The notes beneath the pieces were generated by a model. That model was not told where the DNA came from and searched no databases. It saw nothing but the letters and a program-made list of their open reading frames with translations. Source: Caprimulgus europaeus (taxonomy: Eukaryota > Chordata > Aves > Caprimulgiformes > Caprimulgidae). From it: 64,000 nt of DNA. Made by a program: the position numbers and the translations under genes. Positions within the stretch are counted from its first letter, which is position 1. Each line of letters opens with the position of its first letter. Shown one piece after another: positions 36,326-48,250 of the stretch. The DNA lies in the NCBI GenBank assembly GCA_907165065.1, contig OU015525.1, positions 1,637,138 to 1,701,137 on the forward strand, given 5' to 3'.

Positions 36326-37096
36326 AGTGCTAGGTGTGCAACACTGTCAGTCCTGTCCCCATCTAAGGTGCAGTTTCTGGGCAGATCTTTCTCCACTTGC
36401 TGCCTCTTGGTCTGACCTAACAAAGTTTTACTTTGATCCAAGGTCATTTGGCTGCTTTTTCCCTCTGGTAGAGTGACAGTGGGCAAAGCCCACACTAGGT
36501 TGATATGGTTGGCAGAGAAATCACTTTGACCCTCATGTCCATCTACCATCAGTGCCCAAAGAAAGTTTCCATGTGAGATTGTGTCACTTTCTACCTTGAG
36601 TGCCATATGGTGGTAAAGTCACCGTGAGCTTGATTATTTTTCCTCGAGCCCATCTTTTCAGTGAACTTGGCTGCTGTGCATCTGCTTCCCAAGTGCAGTG
36701 GCAGCTCTTTGAGCTCCTTTTGGAGCTACCCAGTTGTAATTCTCAGCTCTTTTTTTTTTTTTCCCTTGTTAATTGTTATAATTACTTTGAAAACCTGGCC
36801 CTTGCTAAAGGCCCGAGGTAGACACACTGACTTGGTTTTATTACAGAACCTGCTCTTGCTAAAGAAGTTATTTTAGCTGAAGGCTTCTATCAAACTGCTG
36901 AGTCAAGACAACGGCTTGATGGGATAACATCTTCTCTGCTACCTTCTGTTCAGACCCTTGAGCCCCATTTGCTTGAGTAAAGTGTTTCTTGGAAGGCAGC
37001 TGGTGTTAAAGGAGCCCTCAAGCAAATGCGGTGAGCTCTTGCTGGAGGAGACAGCATGTTTCTCTGTGAGGGTTTGACCTCAGGTCCATGTGTGAT

Positions 37097-37282
37097 AAGG
37101 AAAAACTTCTTTCCTGTAAAGGTGTTGGAGCTGGAATAAGCTGCCCAGAGAGGTTGTGGAGTCTCCATCTCTGGAGTTGTTCCAAACCCACCTGGATGCT
37201 TTCCTCTGCTGTAGGGAACCAGGGGGGTTGGACTGGATGATCTCCAGAGGTCCCTTCCAACCCCACCATGCTGTGATTCTGT
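37097..37282 (+). mobile_element. Diverged CR1 LINE 3' end
   Basis: AAGGAAAAACTTCTTTCCTG, AGCTGCCCAGAGAGGTTGTG and GTTGGACTGGATGATCTCCA match a CR1 UTR, ending CCATGCTGTGATTCTGTG. It belongs to none of the four main groups; it looks older. Confidence 0.88.
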
Positions 37283-38256
37283 GTGGTGTTCCCCAAAGCT
37301 GAGGGTGGTGTGATGTTGCTGAAAGTTGGGTCCCCATTTTTACCATTCCTTGGGGTTCACCAAGACCTGCAAGTAATTTGACTTCTCCACTGATCTTGGA
37401 GCTGGTCAGTGCTTTCTTTCTGGAGATGACAGCACCTCAGAGCTCCATGCCAGTGGTTGGCTGCTCTTAACTTGACTTTTCAAGCAGGAACTTAGCCAAA
37501 AGGTTAAATTGCTTAACAGAGCCATGAAGGGTTCCCGGAGAAGCTTTGAGGGGGGTTTGCAGGGCTTACCACAAAAATAGTTACTCATCAGACTGAAATC
37601 ATTAATGCCCATTGCCCGTGGAGACTAATTAAGAAGAGCTGCAGCTGTTTTTGGAAGCACTTTGTGGGGATTACACAGCGAGAGCTGGTGCTGGAGGAGC
37701 TCTCCGAGTGTGAAACATGAGGCAACTCGTTCCGTGCCGCTGCGTGTGCGAGCGTTTCACCCCGAAGAGCTGGAGGAGGGAAGAAGGGGGAGGACACCCA
37801 CCCACCACAGGGAGAGTTTCCCAAACTGTTTGCTTGGAAACTGTTTACTTTTGTCCAAACAATGAGCTGTGAGTGGTGACAGCCCAGCTTAGGTAATGAC
37901 AGATCATGAAGCCTGGGCATCTCCTGAAAAAAAGGTTAATGAGGTTTCCACCCTTCTTCCTCCACCTTCTGCCTTTTCCACTTACCCACAGCACATGTGT
38001 GGTGGGACAGCTTGAGATGTTGCTGCTTCCCATGGGGAAGACCTGGTGTTTGCTGTTGCACTTGGTTATCTGCTTCTCCTTGTTAGGACAGTGCCAAAAT
38101 AGCTGCGTGCTCAAAGTGGAGGGTAAACAAATCCATCTGAGCTGGTTTTGCCCCCGCGGCGTCAACGCCTCGTGCCAGGTCTGCTCCTCTGCGCCGCTGG
38201 CTGGAGCTGCTGCTCGAGGCCTCCGTTATGTGTGGCATCTGAAGAGGTTTTTAGTC

Positions 38257-38719
38257 ACCGAATCCCTGAATTGCCTTGATTGGAAAAGGCCTTTAAGATC
38301 ATCAAGTCCAACTCTTCACCTAACACTGCCAAGTTCACTACTAAACCATGTCCCCAAGCACCACATCTACTCATCTTTTAAATCCCTCCAGGGATGGGGA
38401 CTCCACCACTGCCCTGGGCAACCCCTTCCAATGCCTCAGAACCCTTTCAGCAAAGAAATTCTTCCTCACATCCCATCTCAACTGCCCTGGGCACAACTTG
38501 AGGCCATTTCCTCTTGTCCTGTCCCTTGTTCCTTGGTTGAACAGACCCACCCCCACCTCTCTGCACCCTCCTGTCAGGGACTTGGACAGAGCCAGAAGGT
38601 CTCCCCTCAGCCTCCTTTTCTCCAGGCTCAGCACCCCCAGTTCCCTCAGCCGGGAACTCAGCACACTTGTGCTCCAGACCCTTCCCCAGCTCCGTTGCCC
38701 TTCTCTGGACACGCTCCAT
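38257..38719 (-). mobile_element. CR1 LINE, group III, 5'-truncated
   Basis: The minus frame 38371-38712 is open: [39 protein letters not shown] and [20 protein letters not shown]. The tail on + is ACCGAATCCCTGAATTGCCT. The long + frame 37906-38898 is its antisense shadow fused to flanking sequence. Confidence 0.95.
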
Positions 38720-38999
38720 CACGTGCAGTTACATCTTGGCAGGGCTTAACTTGCATCCCAGGAGGGTCCAGGATCGTGCTCCTCCCTGTGGATCCTTGCA
38801 ATCCTCTGACCTTGTGGTTCACGTACTGGCAAGTGGTTTTACCTGACTTAAAAGGCAAAGAAATGTTGTGTACAAAAGCTCTTGAGATCCGTGTCTGAAG
38901 AGCACTCTGTGGTGGTGGCTGAGGACTGGGACTGTGAAAGCTGCCTGGATAATCAGAGTCGTTTCTAATTTCAGTCACTTTATTTTAGAGCTGGAGTAA

Positions 39000-39230
39000 C
39001 GCGAGTGCCCTGCAGATCTCCCAAGCGTGCTTTCGAGGCTGCTCTGCCTCCCAACTCCAACCTGGCTCCTTGTTGTCGTTGCTCAGCTGCTTTGTGGGTC
39101 TGCAGAGGTCCCTTTCACGCCTCGTTCATCTCGATGGCGTTGGCAGCACCTGGAGCTTTGCCTAGCCTGAGCTGGCCACAACGGCGTGTGGCCGTTGTTC
39201 CCCCATCCCTTCTCCTGGCGTGGAAGTCCT
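39000..39230. other. Unique CpG-containing stretch
   Basis: Keeps CpGs (AACGCGAGTG, GCGTGCTTTCGAGG, CACGCCTCGTTCATCTCGAT) and the interrupted palindrome AACGGCGTGTGGCCGTT at 39180-39196. The short open frame 39005-39232 has no recognised family. Possibly conserved non-coding DNA; no firm call. Confidence 0.3.
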
Positions 39231-39385
39231 GATGATAGTAGCCAGCCTACAAGGGAAGGACTCAACCTCATTTCAAAGGGTGGTTTCTGTTTACTGGGAA
39301 ACTTCTACCCCATCATCCTTCAATTGTGTTGTACAAGATTTCCTTTATTCCTCCTTTTGATGAATTTTGTGGTTATTGTATCTAC

Positions 39386-39698
39386 ATAGAATTGCCTCGA
39401 TTGGAAAAGCTCTTTAAGATCATCAAGTCCAACCATGAACCCAACACTGACCAGTCCCCACTGACCTATGTCCCTCAGCACTGTGTCTACACGACTCTTC
39501 AATCCCTCCAGGGATGGGGACTCCACCACTGCCCTGGGCAACCCCTTCCAATGCCTCAGAACCCTTTCAGCAAAGAAATTCTTCCTCACATCCAATCTCA
39601 ACTGCCCTTGGTGCAACTTGAGCCCATTTCCTCTTGTCCTTCCCTTGGTCCTTGGTTGAACAGACCCACCCCCACCTCTCTCCACCCTCCTTTCAGGT
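39386..39698 (-). mobile_element. CR1 LINE, group III, 3' half
   Basis: Tail TAGAATTGCCTCGATTGGAA on +, [26 protein letters not shown] and the start of the LFNQ region. A ~21-bp tandem duplication of CACCCTCC-TTCAGGTAG follows at 39682-39722, at its 5' end. Confidence 0.94.
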
Positions 39699-40423
39699 AG
39701 CCCTCCACCCTCCGTTCAGGTAGTTGTGTATCTTGTACTTATGTATCTTGGTGGGACATAAAACTGTAGCATTTAGTTCTCCAAGACCATGGGCCACATT
39801 GGGTTATTATAAAAGAAATAAGAAAGATGCTTTGTAAAAACTTGTGCTGAGTGGTGTGGGCCTCCTGAACCTCACCTGAAATCTTTCCATCCTTAATCTT
39901 AAACCCTCACAAAGCAGCACTGGGTTTGTCCTACCAGGTTAGATCGTAAGGCCACGTCCTCTGGCCCTGTGCCTGGGTGATAGGCAGCGTTTGGTTCTTC
40001 TAGGAGCTAACGTGAAGACTTTGGGAGGTGTTAGTGAAGTTGAGAGTTGGGCTCAGAGTCCAACTATTCACACGCCTGTAGAGAGCTGCCTGGTGGCATG
40101 CACAGAATCCCCAAAGGCTGGGGATCAGGGTTTTATGGTTTGCACATGGGATTTGCTGTGAGCTTCTGGTTCTTTTTATAGAGAGACTGTTCTGGAGGTA
40201 TTTTTGGTGAGGGGATTTCTGACCTTTGGATGAGATGTCATCAAGTCATAGAGTGGTGTAGAAAATCCCAAGTGACTTTGCTCGGTGATCTGTGTTAAAA
40301 TTCAGCTGTTTCCTCATCTAGGATGTTCCTTGTTGGGGTGATTTGTTGTTACCTTATGCTGGAGCTGTGCTGAGAGATCTGTTTTGGTGGGGTGGCCTCT
40401 TGGTACACATGCCTTCCATCTTC

Positions 40424-40668
40424 ACACAATCACAGAATGGTGGGGTTGGAAGGCACCTCTGGAGATCATCTAGTCCACACCCCCTGCTAAACAGGTTCAC
40501 CTACAGTAGGTCACATAGGAAAGCAACCAGGTGGTTTTGAACACCTCCAGAGATGGAGACTCCACAACCTCTCTGGGCAGCCTGTCCCAGTGCTCCAGCA
40601 CCCTCACAGGAAAGAAGTTTTTCCTCATGTTTAAGCAGAACCTACTGTGTTCCACCTTGATCTTGACA
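40424..40668 (-). mobile_element. Old CR1 LINE 3' end
   Basis: CACAATCACAGAATGGTGGG, CATCTAGTCCACACCCCCTG and GAGACTCCACAACCTCTCTG mark a CR1 UTR unlike the four main groups. It retains a CACAGGAAAGAAGTTTTTCC block. Divergence suggests an early insertion. Confidence 0.9.
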
Positions 40669-41145
40669 TTGTCAGGGAGGGTGCAAGAACCCTGACACCC
40701 CTAGAAGATTGTTCTCCTGGAGTTTGCCGAGAGAAACATCTTCAGATGAACTTAAATGAGTAGAGTACCTTTGCAGAACAGTGTTATGCTACAGGCCAGG
40801 AATTTGGGAGCGTGGATTTGGATATTGATCCGATGGGGGTGGTGATAAATCTAAAGGAGGTGAGAGAAGATGAGGCATAAGGAAAAAAAAAAACCATGGA
40901 GAGGGTTGTGCAAATACAAAGTAACTTAAGCAGTGGAGTATTTTATTAACTAATAATACTCAGCACTAATTGTCTTTAGGAGACTGTGCAGACATTAATT
41001 AGGCTGCTACCAGCTGTGAGGTAGGTAAGGAGGAATACTCAGTTTTATGCACAGGAGAGCCAATGAAGCTGCACTTTTGGAGGACACTAAATTCTGTGTC
41101 TGTTGGAGGACATGGAAGAGCCCCATGATTTTTGGTTGGGCTCTT

Positions 41146-41276
41146 TAGAATCATAGAATTACAGAATCAGAGTGGTTGGAAAAGACCTTTAAGATCATTG
41201 AGTCCAACCATAAACCCCACACTGCCAATTCCACCTCCAAACCATGTCCCTCAGCACCTCATCTATCCATCTCTTT
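41146..41276 (-). mobile_element. Old CR1 LINE 3' end
   Basis: TAGAATCATAGAATTACAGA at the left edge is the tail, followed by GTTGGAAAAGACCTTTAAGA and GTCCCTCAGCACCTCATCTA. About 130 bp are kept. Confidence 0.9.
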
Positions 41277-41813
41277 GCTAACTTGATGTTCCATGTGGTT
41301 CATTGCCTTCAAGTTGTCTTCTGGTTTTTAACCAGAAATAGGACTGTTGGTGTAGCTGGATGTTTTTGAGCTGTTCAAAGGTCAACTTTGAAAACAAAAT
41401 CCCAAATTATATGGTTTTCTTTTTAATTATAAGCATCCACACTTTGTACCAGAACGAGATGCTGGCACAACAGCTTGGCAACACCACGAGGAGTACCGAG
41501 AAGTTATGAAGAAGATGATGATAGATCTGTGCTTCAGTGAGGGAAAGGCTGCCTAGTTTTGGGGAGATGCTGTAGCAAGGATGTGAAAACTGGTTTCATC
41601 GAGGTGGGAACTGGAATATTATCTGAGCTTAATCAAAGACACAAGAGCAAGGTGTTCCACAGGGGAATTAGAAGAAGAGAAAATAAAGGTGAGCTTGTTC
41701 AGGAGCCTTGGAGCTGTGTGACCAATGGGTAAGAAATTGCAGGTCAACTTCTTCTGGTGGCTCTTTGCAGGAGGAGGGTACTAAGGAATAGAATGGCAGG
41801 GAAGTGGTTTGGC

Positions 41814-42179
41814 CATGCTTCTTTTGATGCAGCCCAGGATATGGTTGGCTGCCAGCACCCACTGCCAGCTCAGGTCCAGCTTTTCACCCACCAGTACCCC
41901 CAAGTCCTTCTCTGCAGGGCTACTCTCAATCCCTTCATCCTCCAGCCTGTACTGATACTGGGGGTTGCCCTGACACAGGTGCAGGACCTTGCACTTGGCC
42001 TTATTGAACCTCATGAGGTTCACATGGGCCCACTTCTCCAGGTTGTCCAGGTCCCTCTGGATGGCAAACCAACCCTCAGGTGTGTCAACCACACCACTCA
42101 ACTTAGTGTCATCAGCAAACTTGCTGAGGGTGCACTCAATCCCACTATGTCATTGATGAAATGTACTGGTCCCAGTATG
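41814..42179 (-). mobile_element. CR1 LINE internal fragment (upstream part, no 3' end)
   Basis: The minus strand reads [60 protein letters not shown] and [14 protein letters not shown], with open frame 41781-42101. It covers the region between the RT palm and the C-terminal block and lacks the entire 3' part. A deletion at its left edge (41813) must have removed it. Confidence 0.94.
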
Positions 42180-43910
42180 GATGTCTTCCATGACATCCCT
42201 CTGCATCACCCGGGCAGGCTGCGAGAGGACCTCCTGGCCCCAAAGAGCTGAAACCACCTGTCATGAACTTGGTGAATGTCAAGAAGCCAAAGATCCAAGT
42301 AATATTGTTGGACTGCTACATATGAAGGAGAAAGGAGCAGGTTTTCATCGAAAGGTCTGGAGAAGGGGAGACCCGAAATAACTGGGACAGTTGTTGTTGC
42401 TGGAACAGCTCGGTAATAGTAGGAGGCTGGTCTGGGAATGTGGAGAACGTCACTCCTGCCACCGTATCAAGTTCTCATTTGTTAGTATTTGCCTTGGCAG
42501 CCAAGTTCCTCTTCTGACTTTTTGGATGAACTTTGTGTTAAAAGTTGAGAGGGTGGGATTTTCAAAACCATATCTCAGGTGGGTTTTGCTCACCTGCCTC
42601 TCACAAGCTCTTTAGGAAACCATAACTGTACTCACTGTTGGGTTGTCATTGAATGTCAATTGTCCTGGCCTTTGTCTTTAGTCTCCTCTTGGACTTCATC
42701 ATTTGAAAAAAAACACATCTGAGTCACAAAATGGAACAACAACAACAAAATCCAACAGGGCTTCAGGTGAGCCCATGCTGGGGAGCAGAGGGCTTTCTTG
42801 GATCTACTGCTTTAGGTGCTGCTGTTTGGAGTGATTCCTCACCAGTTTCTCCTTTCAGGCTGAAAACTGTTTCTCTCTAAATGCTCAGAAAAAAAAAAAC
42901 TTGCTAAAAATGATTAAGCTGAACTGGGTTGTCTTACAGAAGACAGGCAGTGGATTGCAAACATGGTTATGCTTCTACATCTGGTGCAAGTTGGTCATGG
43001 CAATGTCCTAATGCTGATGAGATGCAGCCAGAACATCTCACCATATCCCATGCTGATGTCCTTGTCACTGAGCAGAGCCTGGTTGCTCCTGCAGGTCCAA
43101 AAACCAGAGACACTACTGCTGCAAACTACACTGTGGAGACAATGTTCTCCCAAAAGGCTGGTCCTGCTACCTTTGGCGTGGAGAGTGAGTGGTGCAAGGT
43201 CCTCCTTGGCTTAGAAATTACCCTTCTCTTGTAAAAACTTGTCAGAGCAAGAGGTTTGAAAACAATATTTAAAGCTGAAATGGAGACCTGGTGGTTTTAC
43301 GTAAGATTCTTGCAGTTTTCTCTCATTGCTGTCGTTATTGGTGGTATTTCTGGCCCTGCTTTAATTTCTTTTCCTGGATCGAGTGTTCATCGTGCTGGGA
43401 AGTTGACACCTTGGGCTTCTCTCCATGTGACCTTTCCCCAAGTGCAGGAATGAAATAGCAAGGAAAGAAGAGCTTTAAGGGAAGATTCCTCTAACTTCAA
43501 TGATCTTCATTTCTTGATTTAACCAACACAAAGAGAAACTATTTGCCCTCTCCCTATAAAATGGGTCAATATTTCTTGACCTACTTCCCCACTCCAGGGA
43601 AGCAGTGACAGTGTAGTGAGAACAGAAGATCCCATCTGACCCTTTGGAAATCCTCTTTTATTTTTCCTTTTTGATAGTTCTTCTGCTTGAAATTGTCCAA
43701 GAAATCATGGGAGGATGACTGTTGGTTTTAGCAGGACTTGACTTCACCCATTTCTTTGGGCTTGAGCAGGGGTTTTGCTCCATGTAGTGTGGAACATCAT
43801 TGGGGTTTTTTGGCTGGTCCAAGGTACAAAAGACTAACTGAGAAGCTGAAGTTGTGCTTGTTCTTTATAAATGGTCATGGTTTTGTTCCTCTGCCTGTCT
43901 GTCTGCCTTC

Positions 43911-44124
43911 TTAGGAGGAAATTTTTCACTGTGAGGGTGGTGAGACCCTGGCCCAGGTTGTCCAGAGAAGCTGTGGCTGCTCCTCCCTGGAAGTGTTGAA
44001 GGCCAGGTTGGATGAGGCTTTGAGCAACCTGGTCTAGTGGAAGGTGTCCCTGCTGCTGGCAGTGGGGTTGGAACTGGATGAGCTTTTAAGGTCCCTTCCA
44101 ACTCAAACCATTCTGTGATTCTAT
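43911..44124 (+). mobile_element. CR1 LINE, group IV, 3' end
   Basis: RRKFFTVRVVRPWPRLSREA-coding sequence, the UTR GTGTCCCTGCTGCTGGCAGT and tail CCATTCTGTGATTCTAT. Confidence 0.95.
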
Positions 44125-45312
44125 CTTTCTTCTGGGGGAAATTTGGCGTTGCCCATGGCTGCCCATACTTCTGCCCTCCTTGTACCTCTTCCTTTAGCAG
44201 AAAAGCAGGAGGAGATAGCTGGTTGGCCTTCATCCCAGATTCATCTTCCCCACACCATCGAGATCTGATGGTAGCCCCTGTCCTAGATCAGGATATGAGC
44301 TTTTGTCCCTTGTGGGCCAGCATTGTGCTTGAGGATGAGGGTTGATGCGACTCCTTGCATGATCCAATGGCTTCACATGGTAGTTTGGGAACCACCACTG
44401 AGCTGTGACACCAGTAGATATTATTAGAAATGATGTGGTCACACTTAAGCCATAGAAACATCTCTTGGCATTTGAGTACTGTCCACTGTAAAATTATCCC
44501 CCTAAGAGAGCGGGGGAAGCACGGCCGCTTTGGGTGGTGAAAGGAGACATGGAGTTAGCGGTGATTTCGACTTCAAATTGCTGCTGGGAAGTTTCCAAGG
44601 GTTCTGCGTTGTCAACTGGGCTTCCATAGCTCTTGTGTGATGCATGGAGTGACGCAGGACTCGTACCCAGAGGATTTATTTGGAGGTGGAGAGGTGGATA
44701 GGAGCTATTTCTCCATCTGCAACATGTATTTGGTTTAATAACAAGCAAGAGACTACAGAAAACCTCGATAGCGCTGTCAATAAAAAGATTCCCTGACAGC
44801 CTTGGAAGGGAAATGAAAATTTATCAACTATTACCACCCCTGTCTAGGATGGCTTGTCAAACTTAGAAGCAGGAGAAGTGAGATTTCTTGTTCTTCTTTC
44901 CCACACTGACATCCCTGGGTGATCCTGAGGACAGTGCTCTGCTCATCTGTCACTCAAGGTTTAGGAAATTAAATGTTTATTGGAGGCAGAATCGAGGTGC
45001 TACCGGAGGTTTGTATTCACAGAAGGTGATGCTGGAGGTTTGTAGTCTCAGAAGATGCTGTTTCCTTCAAGATGTGCTGGTGGAGAGGCCAGGATGACTG
45101 GTCTGGCCTGCAGAGATGGAAACCTGCACATAGAACTCTCTCAGCTGGAGGGTAGGGATTGGATTATGGACATGTTGGGTAAAACAATGTTTGTTTTCAA
45201 CCACAAATGGAATCTTTTCTTCTCTGTTTTGCTCCCTTCTTCGTTAGTAGCCTTGGATGTAACAAAGTTAATTGGGACTGGGTGACTTGGAGGTCTGAAC
45301 TTTCCTTATTGC

Positions 45313-45442
45313 AATCATAGAATCATTGGGTTGGAAAAGACCTCTGAGATCATCGAGTCCAACCGTACCTGTCCACTACTAAACCAGATCTTCCAGCACC
45401 TCATCTACCCGTCTTTTAAACACCTCCAGGGATGGGGACTCA
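45313..45442 (-). mobile_element. Old CR1 LINE 3' end
   Basis: AATCATAGAATCATTGGGTT tail, then GAGATCATCGAGTCCAACCG and CACCTCCAGGGATGGGGACT. It resembles the pair at 47051-47566 more than the main groups. Confidence 0.9.
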
Positions 45443-45618
45443 ACTTTATCATTGACTCAAGATGTTAAGAAGCCACCAATGCCAAATCTTTCCTTTTTGC
45501 TCCCTTTCCTAAGAAGATGGGGTAGGGTCTTCTTTGTGCCTTTCTGCTAAAGAAATCATGGCTGGGAGGACCTTGGATCCAAATTATTGCACAATCTCAT
45601 GTGGTGTGGTGCTTATTT

Positions 45619-46085
45619 CATAGAATCATAGAAACATCAAATGGTTTGGGCTGGAAGGGACCTTAAAGCTCATCCAGTCCCAACCCCCCTGCCAGCAGCA
45701 GGGACACCTTCCACTAGACCAGGTTGCTCAAAACCTCATCCAACCTGGCCTTGAACACTTCCAGGGAGGAGCAGCCACAGCTTCTCTGGGCAACCTGGGC
45801 CAGGGTCTCACCACCCTCACACCAAACAATTTCTTCCTCACATCTCAGCTCCATCTCCCCTCTTTCAGTTTAAAGCCATCACCCCTTGTTCTGTCACTCC
45901 GTGCCCTTGGCCAAAGTCCCTCCCCAGCCTTCCTGGAGCCCCTTCAGGTATTGGGAGGCCACTAGAAGGTCTCCCTGGAGCCTTCTCTTCTCCAGGCTGA
46001 ACAGCCCCAACCCTCTCAGCCTGTCCTCACAGCAGAGCTGCTCCAGCCCTGGCATCACCCTCATCACCTCCTCTGGACCCACTCC
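45619..46085 (-). mobile_element. CR1 LINE, group IV, 5'-truncated
   Basis: Tail CATAGAATCATAGAAACATC on +, [43 protein letters not shown] and [16 protein letters not shown]; truncated at 46085 in the ATRM block. Shares the AAACATCAAATGG tail variant with 10341-10892. Confidence 0.95.
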
Positions 46086-47050
46086 AGAACCTGCCTAATG
46101 AAGAAAATACAGTTATAATTATTAGCAAAGGTCGATGTCCTCGAACCAGGTCTTGTTGGTAGAACATAGAGGAGTCGTGCACAATCCATTGAGGGGCTGT
46201 CATGTCCCTGGTGTCTCTGGGTTTTTAATCCCTGCTTTGCATGCTGTTGTTACCCTGGTTTGCCATTCTTCACCCTTACTTAGAATCCATTTCAGATTTC
46301 CTAATGAGGAATAATTCACTTGAGCCAATGGAAAATTCCTTCTGATAATCCTCTCTCACATTTTCAACACCATGAATTTAGATGACCATTAAAGCCCCAT
46401 GTAGACTTCAACCAAAGGAAGGTCTGGTTATGATGTTTCCATGATTTTAGCTCTCTATCACTGCCCCCACCCCCAAAGAGGGCTGTTTATTTGGATCAGA
46501 CCCATGAGAAGATTTCATCTCTAGTGCAGGAGCAGTGCTTTGGCTTGTTGGGTCCCACTTAAGACCTGGTGGTGTCAATTCCTGCAGCTCTGATCATGGG
46601 ATGGGATGGTGAGGTAGGGTTTGGTAGCCTCACACTGAGCATCCAGAGCTGCCTGTCAATGAAGTACCAGAGTGTCCTTTCTCCATGTAGATGAAGCCAT
46701 GCTCTTTGGGGAGGTGGAAGAAGTGGATTCATGCCAAACTCACCCAGCGGTATCACCCAAGTGGGCAATACAAGCAGATAAACCACATGCACTGATGCTT
46801 GTGCATCACATTGACTGTGAAAATATTTATTTATAGTGACTTAACAGATCCTGTAGCTGCTTAAAGCAAATGAGGACATTTCTTTAAAGCAACAGTAATG
46901 TTCTTCCTCCTCTCCTCACCCCTCCAAACTCTGTTGAAGTTCTAACACATGGGTTAGCACAAGTGTTTACTGCTGGCTGTGCCCTTGAGGTGGCAGCCCT
47001 GAGTCTCTGGTGCTGAGCTGCATGTATACTATTCCCAAAATAACTGATGG

Positions 47051-47306
47051 TATCACAGAATCATTAAGGTTGGAAAAGACCTCTGAGATCATCCAGTCCA
47101 ACTGTCAACCCAACACCACCATGACCACTAAACCATGTCCCTAAGCGCCACATCTACTCATCTTTTAAATACCTCCAGGGATGGGGACTCAACCACTTCC
47201 CTGGGCAGCCTGTTTCAGTGCCTGAGAACCCTTTCCATAAAGAACTTTTTCCTAATATCCAATCTAAACTTCCCTTGGCACAACTTGAGGCCATAGTTTC
47301 TTTCCA
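47051..47306 (-). mobile_element. Old CR1 LINE 3' end, first of a tandem pair
   Basis: Tail TATCACAGAATCATTAAGGT, UTR, then sequence coding for FLIG-like FFMERVLRH-type protein, stopping at AACTTGAGGCCATAGTTTCT. The next copy starts within 3 bp on the same strand. Confidence 0.9.
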
Positions 47307-47308
47307 AC

Positions 47309-47566
47309 ATAGAATCATTTGGTTGGGAAAGAACTTTGAGATCATCAAGTCCAACCGTAGCAGTCCACTACTAAACCAGATCTCTGAGCACCTTTCCTAC
47401 CTGTCTTTTAATCCCTCCAGGGATGGGGACTCAGACACCTCCATAGGTAACCCCTTCCATGGCCTGAGAACCCTTTCAGTGAAGAATTTTTTCCTGATGT
47501 CCAATCTGAACCTCACCTGGTACAACTTGAGGCCATAATTTCTTTCCAACATAATCCCCTGGCCTG
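47309..47566 (-). mobile_element. Old CR1 LINE 3' end, second of a tandem pair
   Basis: Tail CATAGAATCATTTGGTTGGG, UTR TCTTTTAATCCCTCCAGGGA and [17 protein letters not shown] coding, stopping at AACTTGAGGCCATAATTTCT. Its far end TTTCTTTCCAACAT is identical to that of the first copy, so the two share an unusual truncation point. Confidence 0.9.
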
Positions 47567-47929
47567 TCTAAGTGGGCATTTCCATGCAAGCATGTACTTC
47601 TTGAAGTATCTTCCTGGTGTTAGATGCTTGTTGGGATGATCTGAGTATGACTTCTATTCTAAGAGATGGACAACTTGGAGGTGGCAGATTGATTTTCCCA
47701 ACCAGGGAATCATCCTACAAGCAGCAAACTTCCAAAAGTCTCTTTGAAGGTAAAGACCTGGGCTAGAAAAGACATCTAAGTTAAGGTGCACGCTTTCCTC
47801 TTTTTTCCTTCCCATCCATTCTAGGCTTTGTAGAGAGATGGATAAAAGGGAGGAGGGGGAAAAAAAAAAGCCCCAACCCACCCACAATAATCTATAGCCA
47901 CTGTCAGCCAGCAAACTACTCCCATTTCA

Positions 47930-48250
47930 TACGGCGAGGTGAGGTGTCAGCGCGCGATCGATGGCTCTCGTACAATCATTATAAAAACTAGCGGGTTGTG
48001 TTGCTTGAGTGAGTTTAGGAAGAGTAGGGTCTCAATCTTTCCTCTAATAGGGCTTTGACAGTTTGTAGCTTAGAGGCTTCGTCTTAGTCTGACAGTGTTG
48101 TCATTAAACACCAGGTAGCGTGGAACAAGAGGAGAACACGGGTTCGGAGCGCCGGGGAACACGCGGCTTTGACAGGAGTGATTTGTCATCGAGGAGCTGC
48201 CCAAACTCCTCAGCCTACGATAGGGACGGCTGCTTAAAAGTGACTTATTG
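47930..48250. other. Unique CpG-retaining stretch, possible conserved non-coding element
   Basis: CATACGGCGAGGTGAGGTG, CAGCGCGCGATCGATGG, CGGAGCGCCGGGGAACACG and ACACGCGGC retain clustered CpG inside AT-rich sequence. No repeat or protein similarity is seen. Inference only. Confidence 0.35.

Noticed and set aside
37906..38898. 330-codon open frame on +
   Set aside because: Its second half is antisense CR1 group III; the first half has no recognisable domain and no splice signals that make an exon likely.
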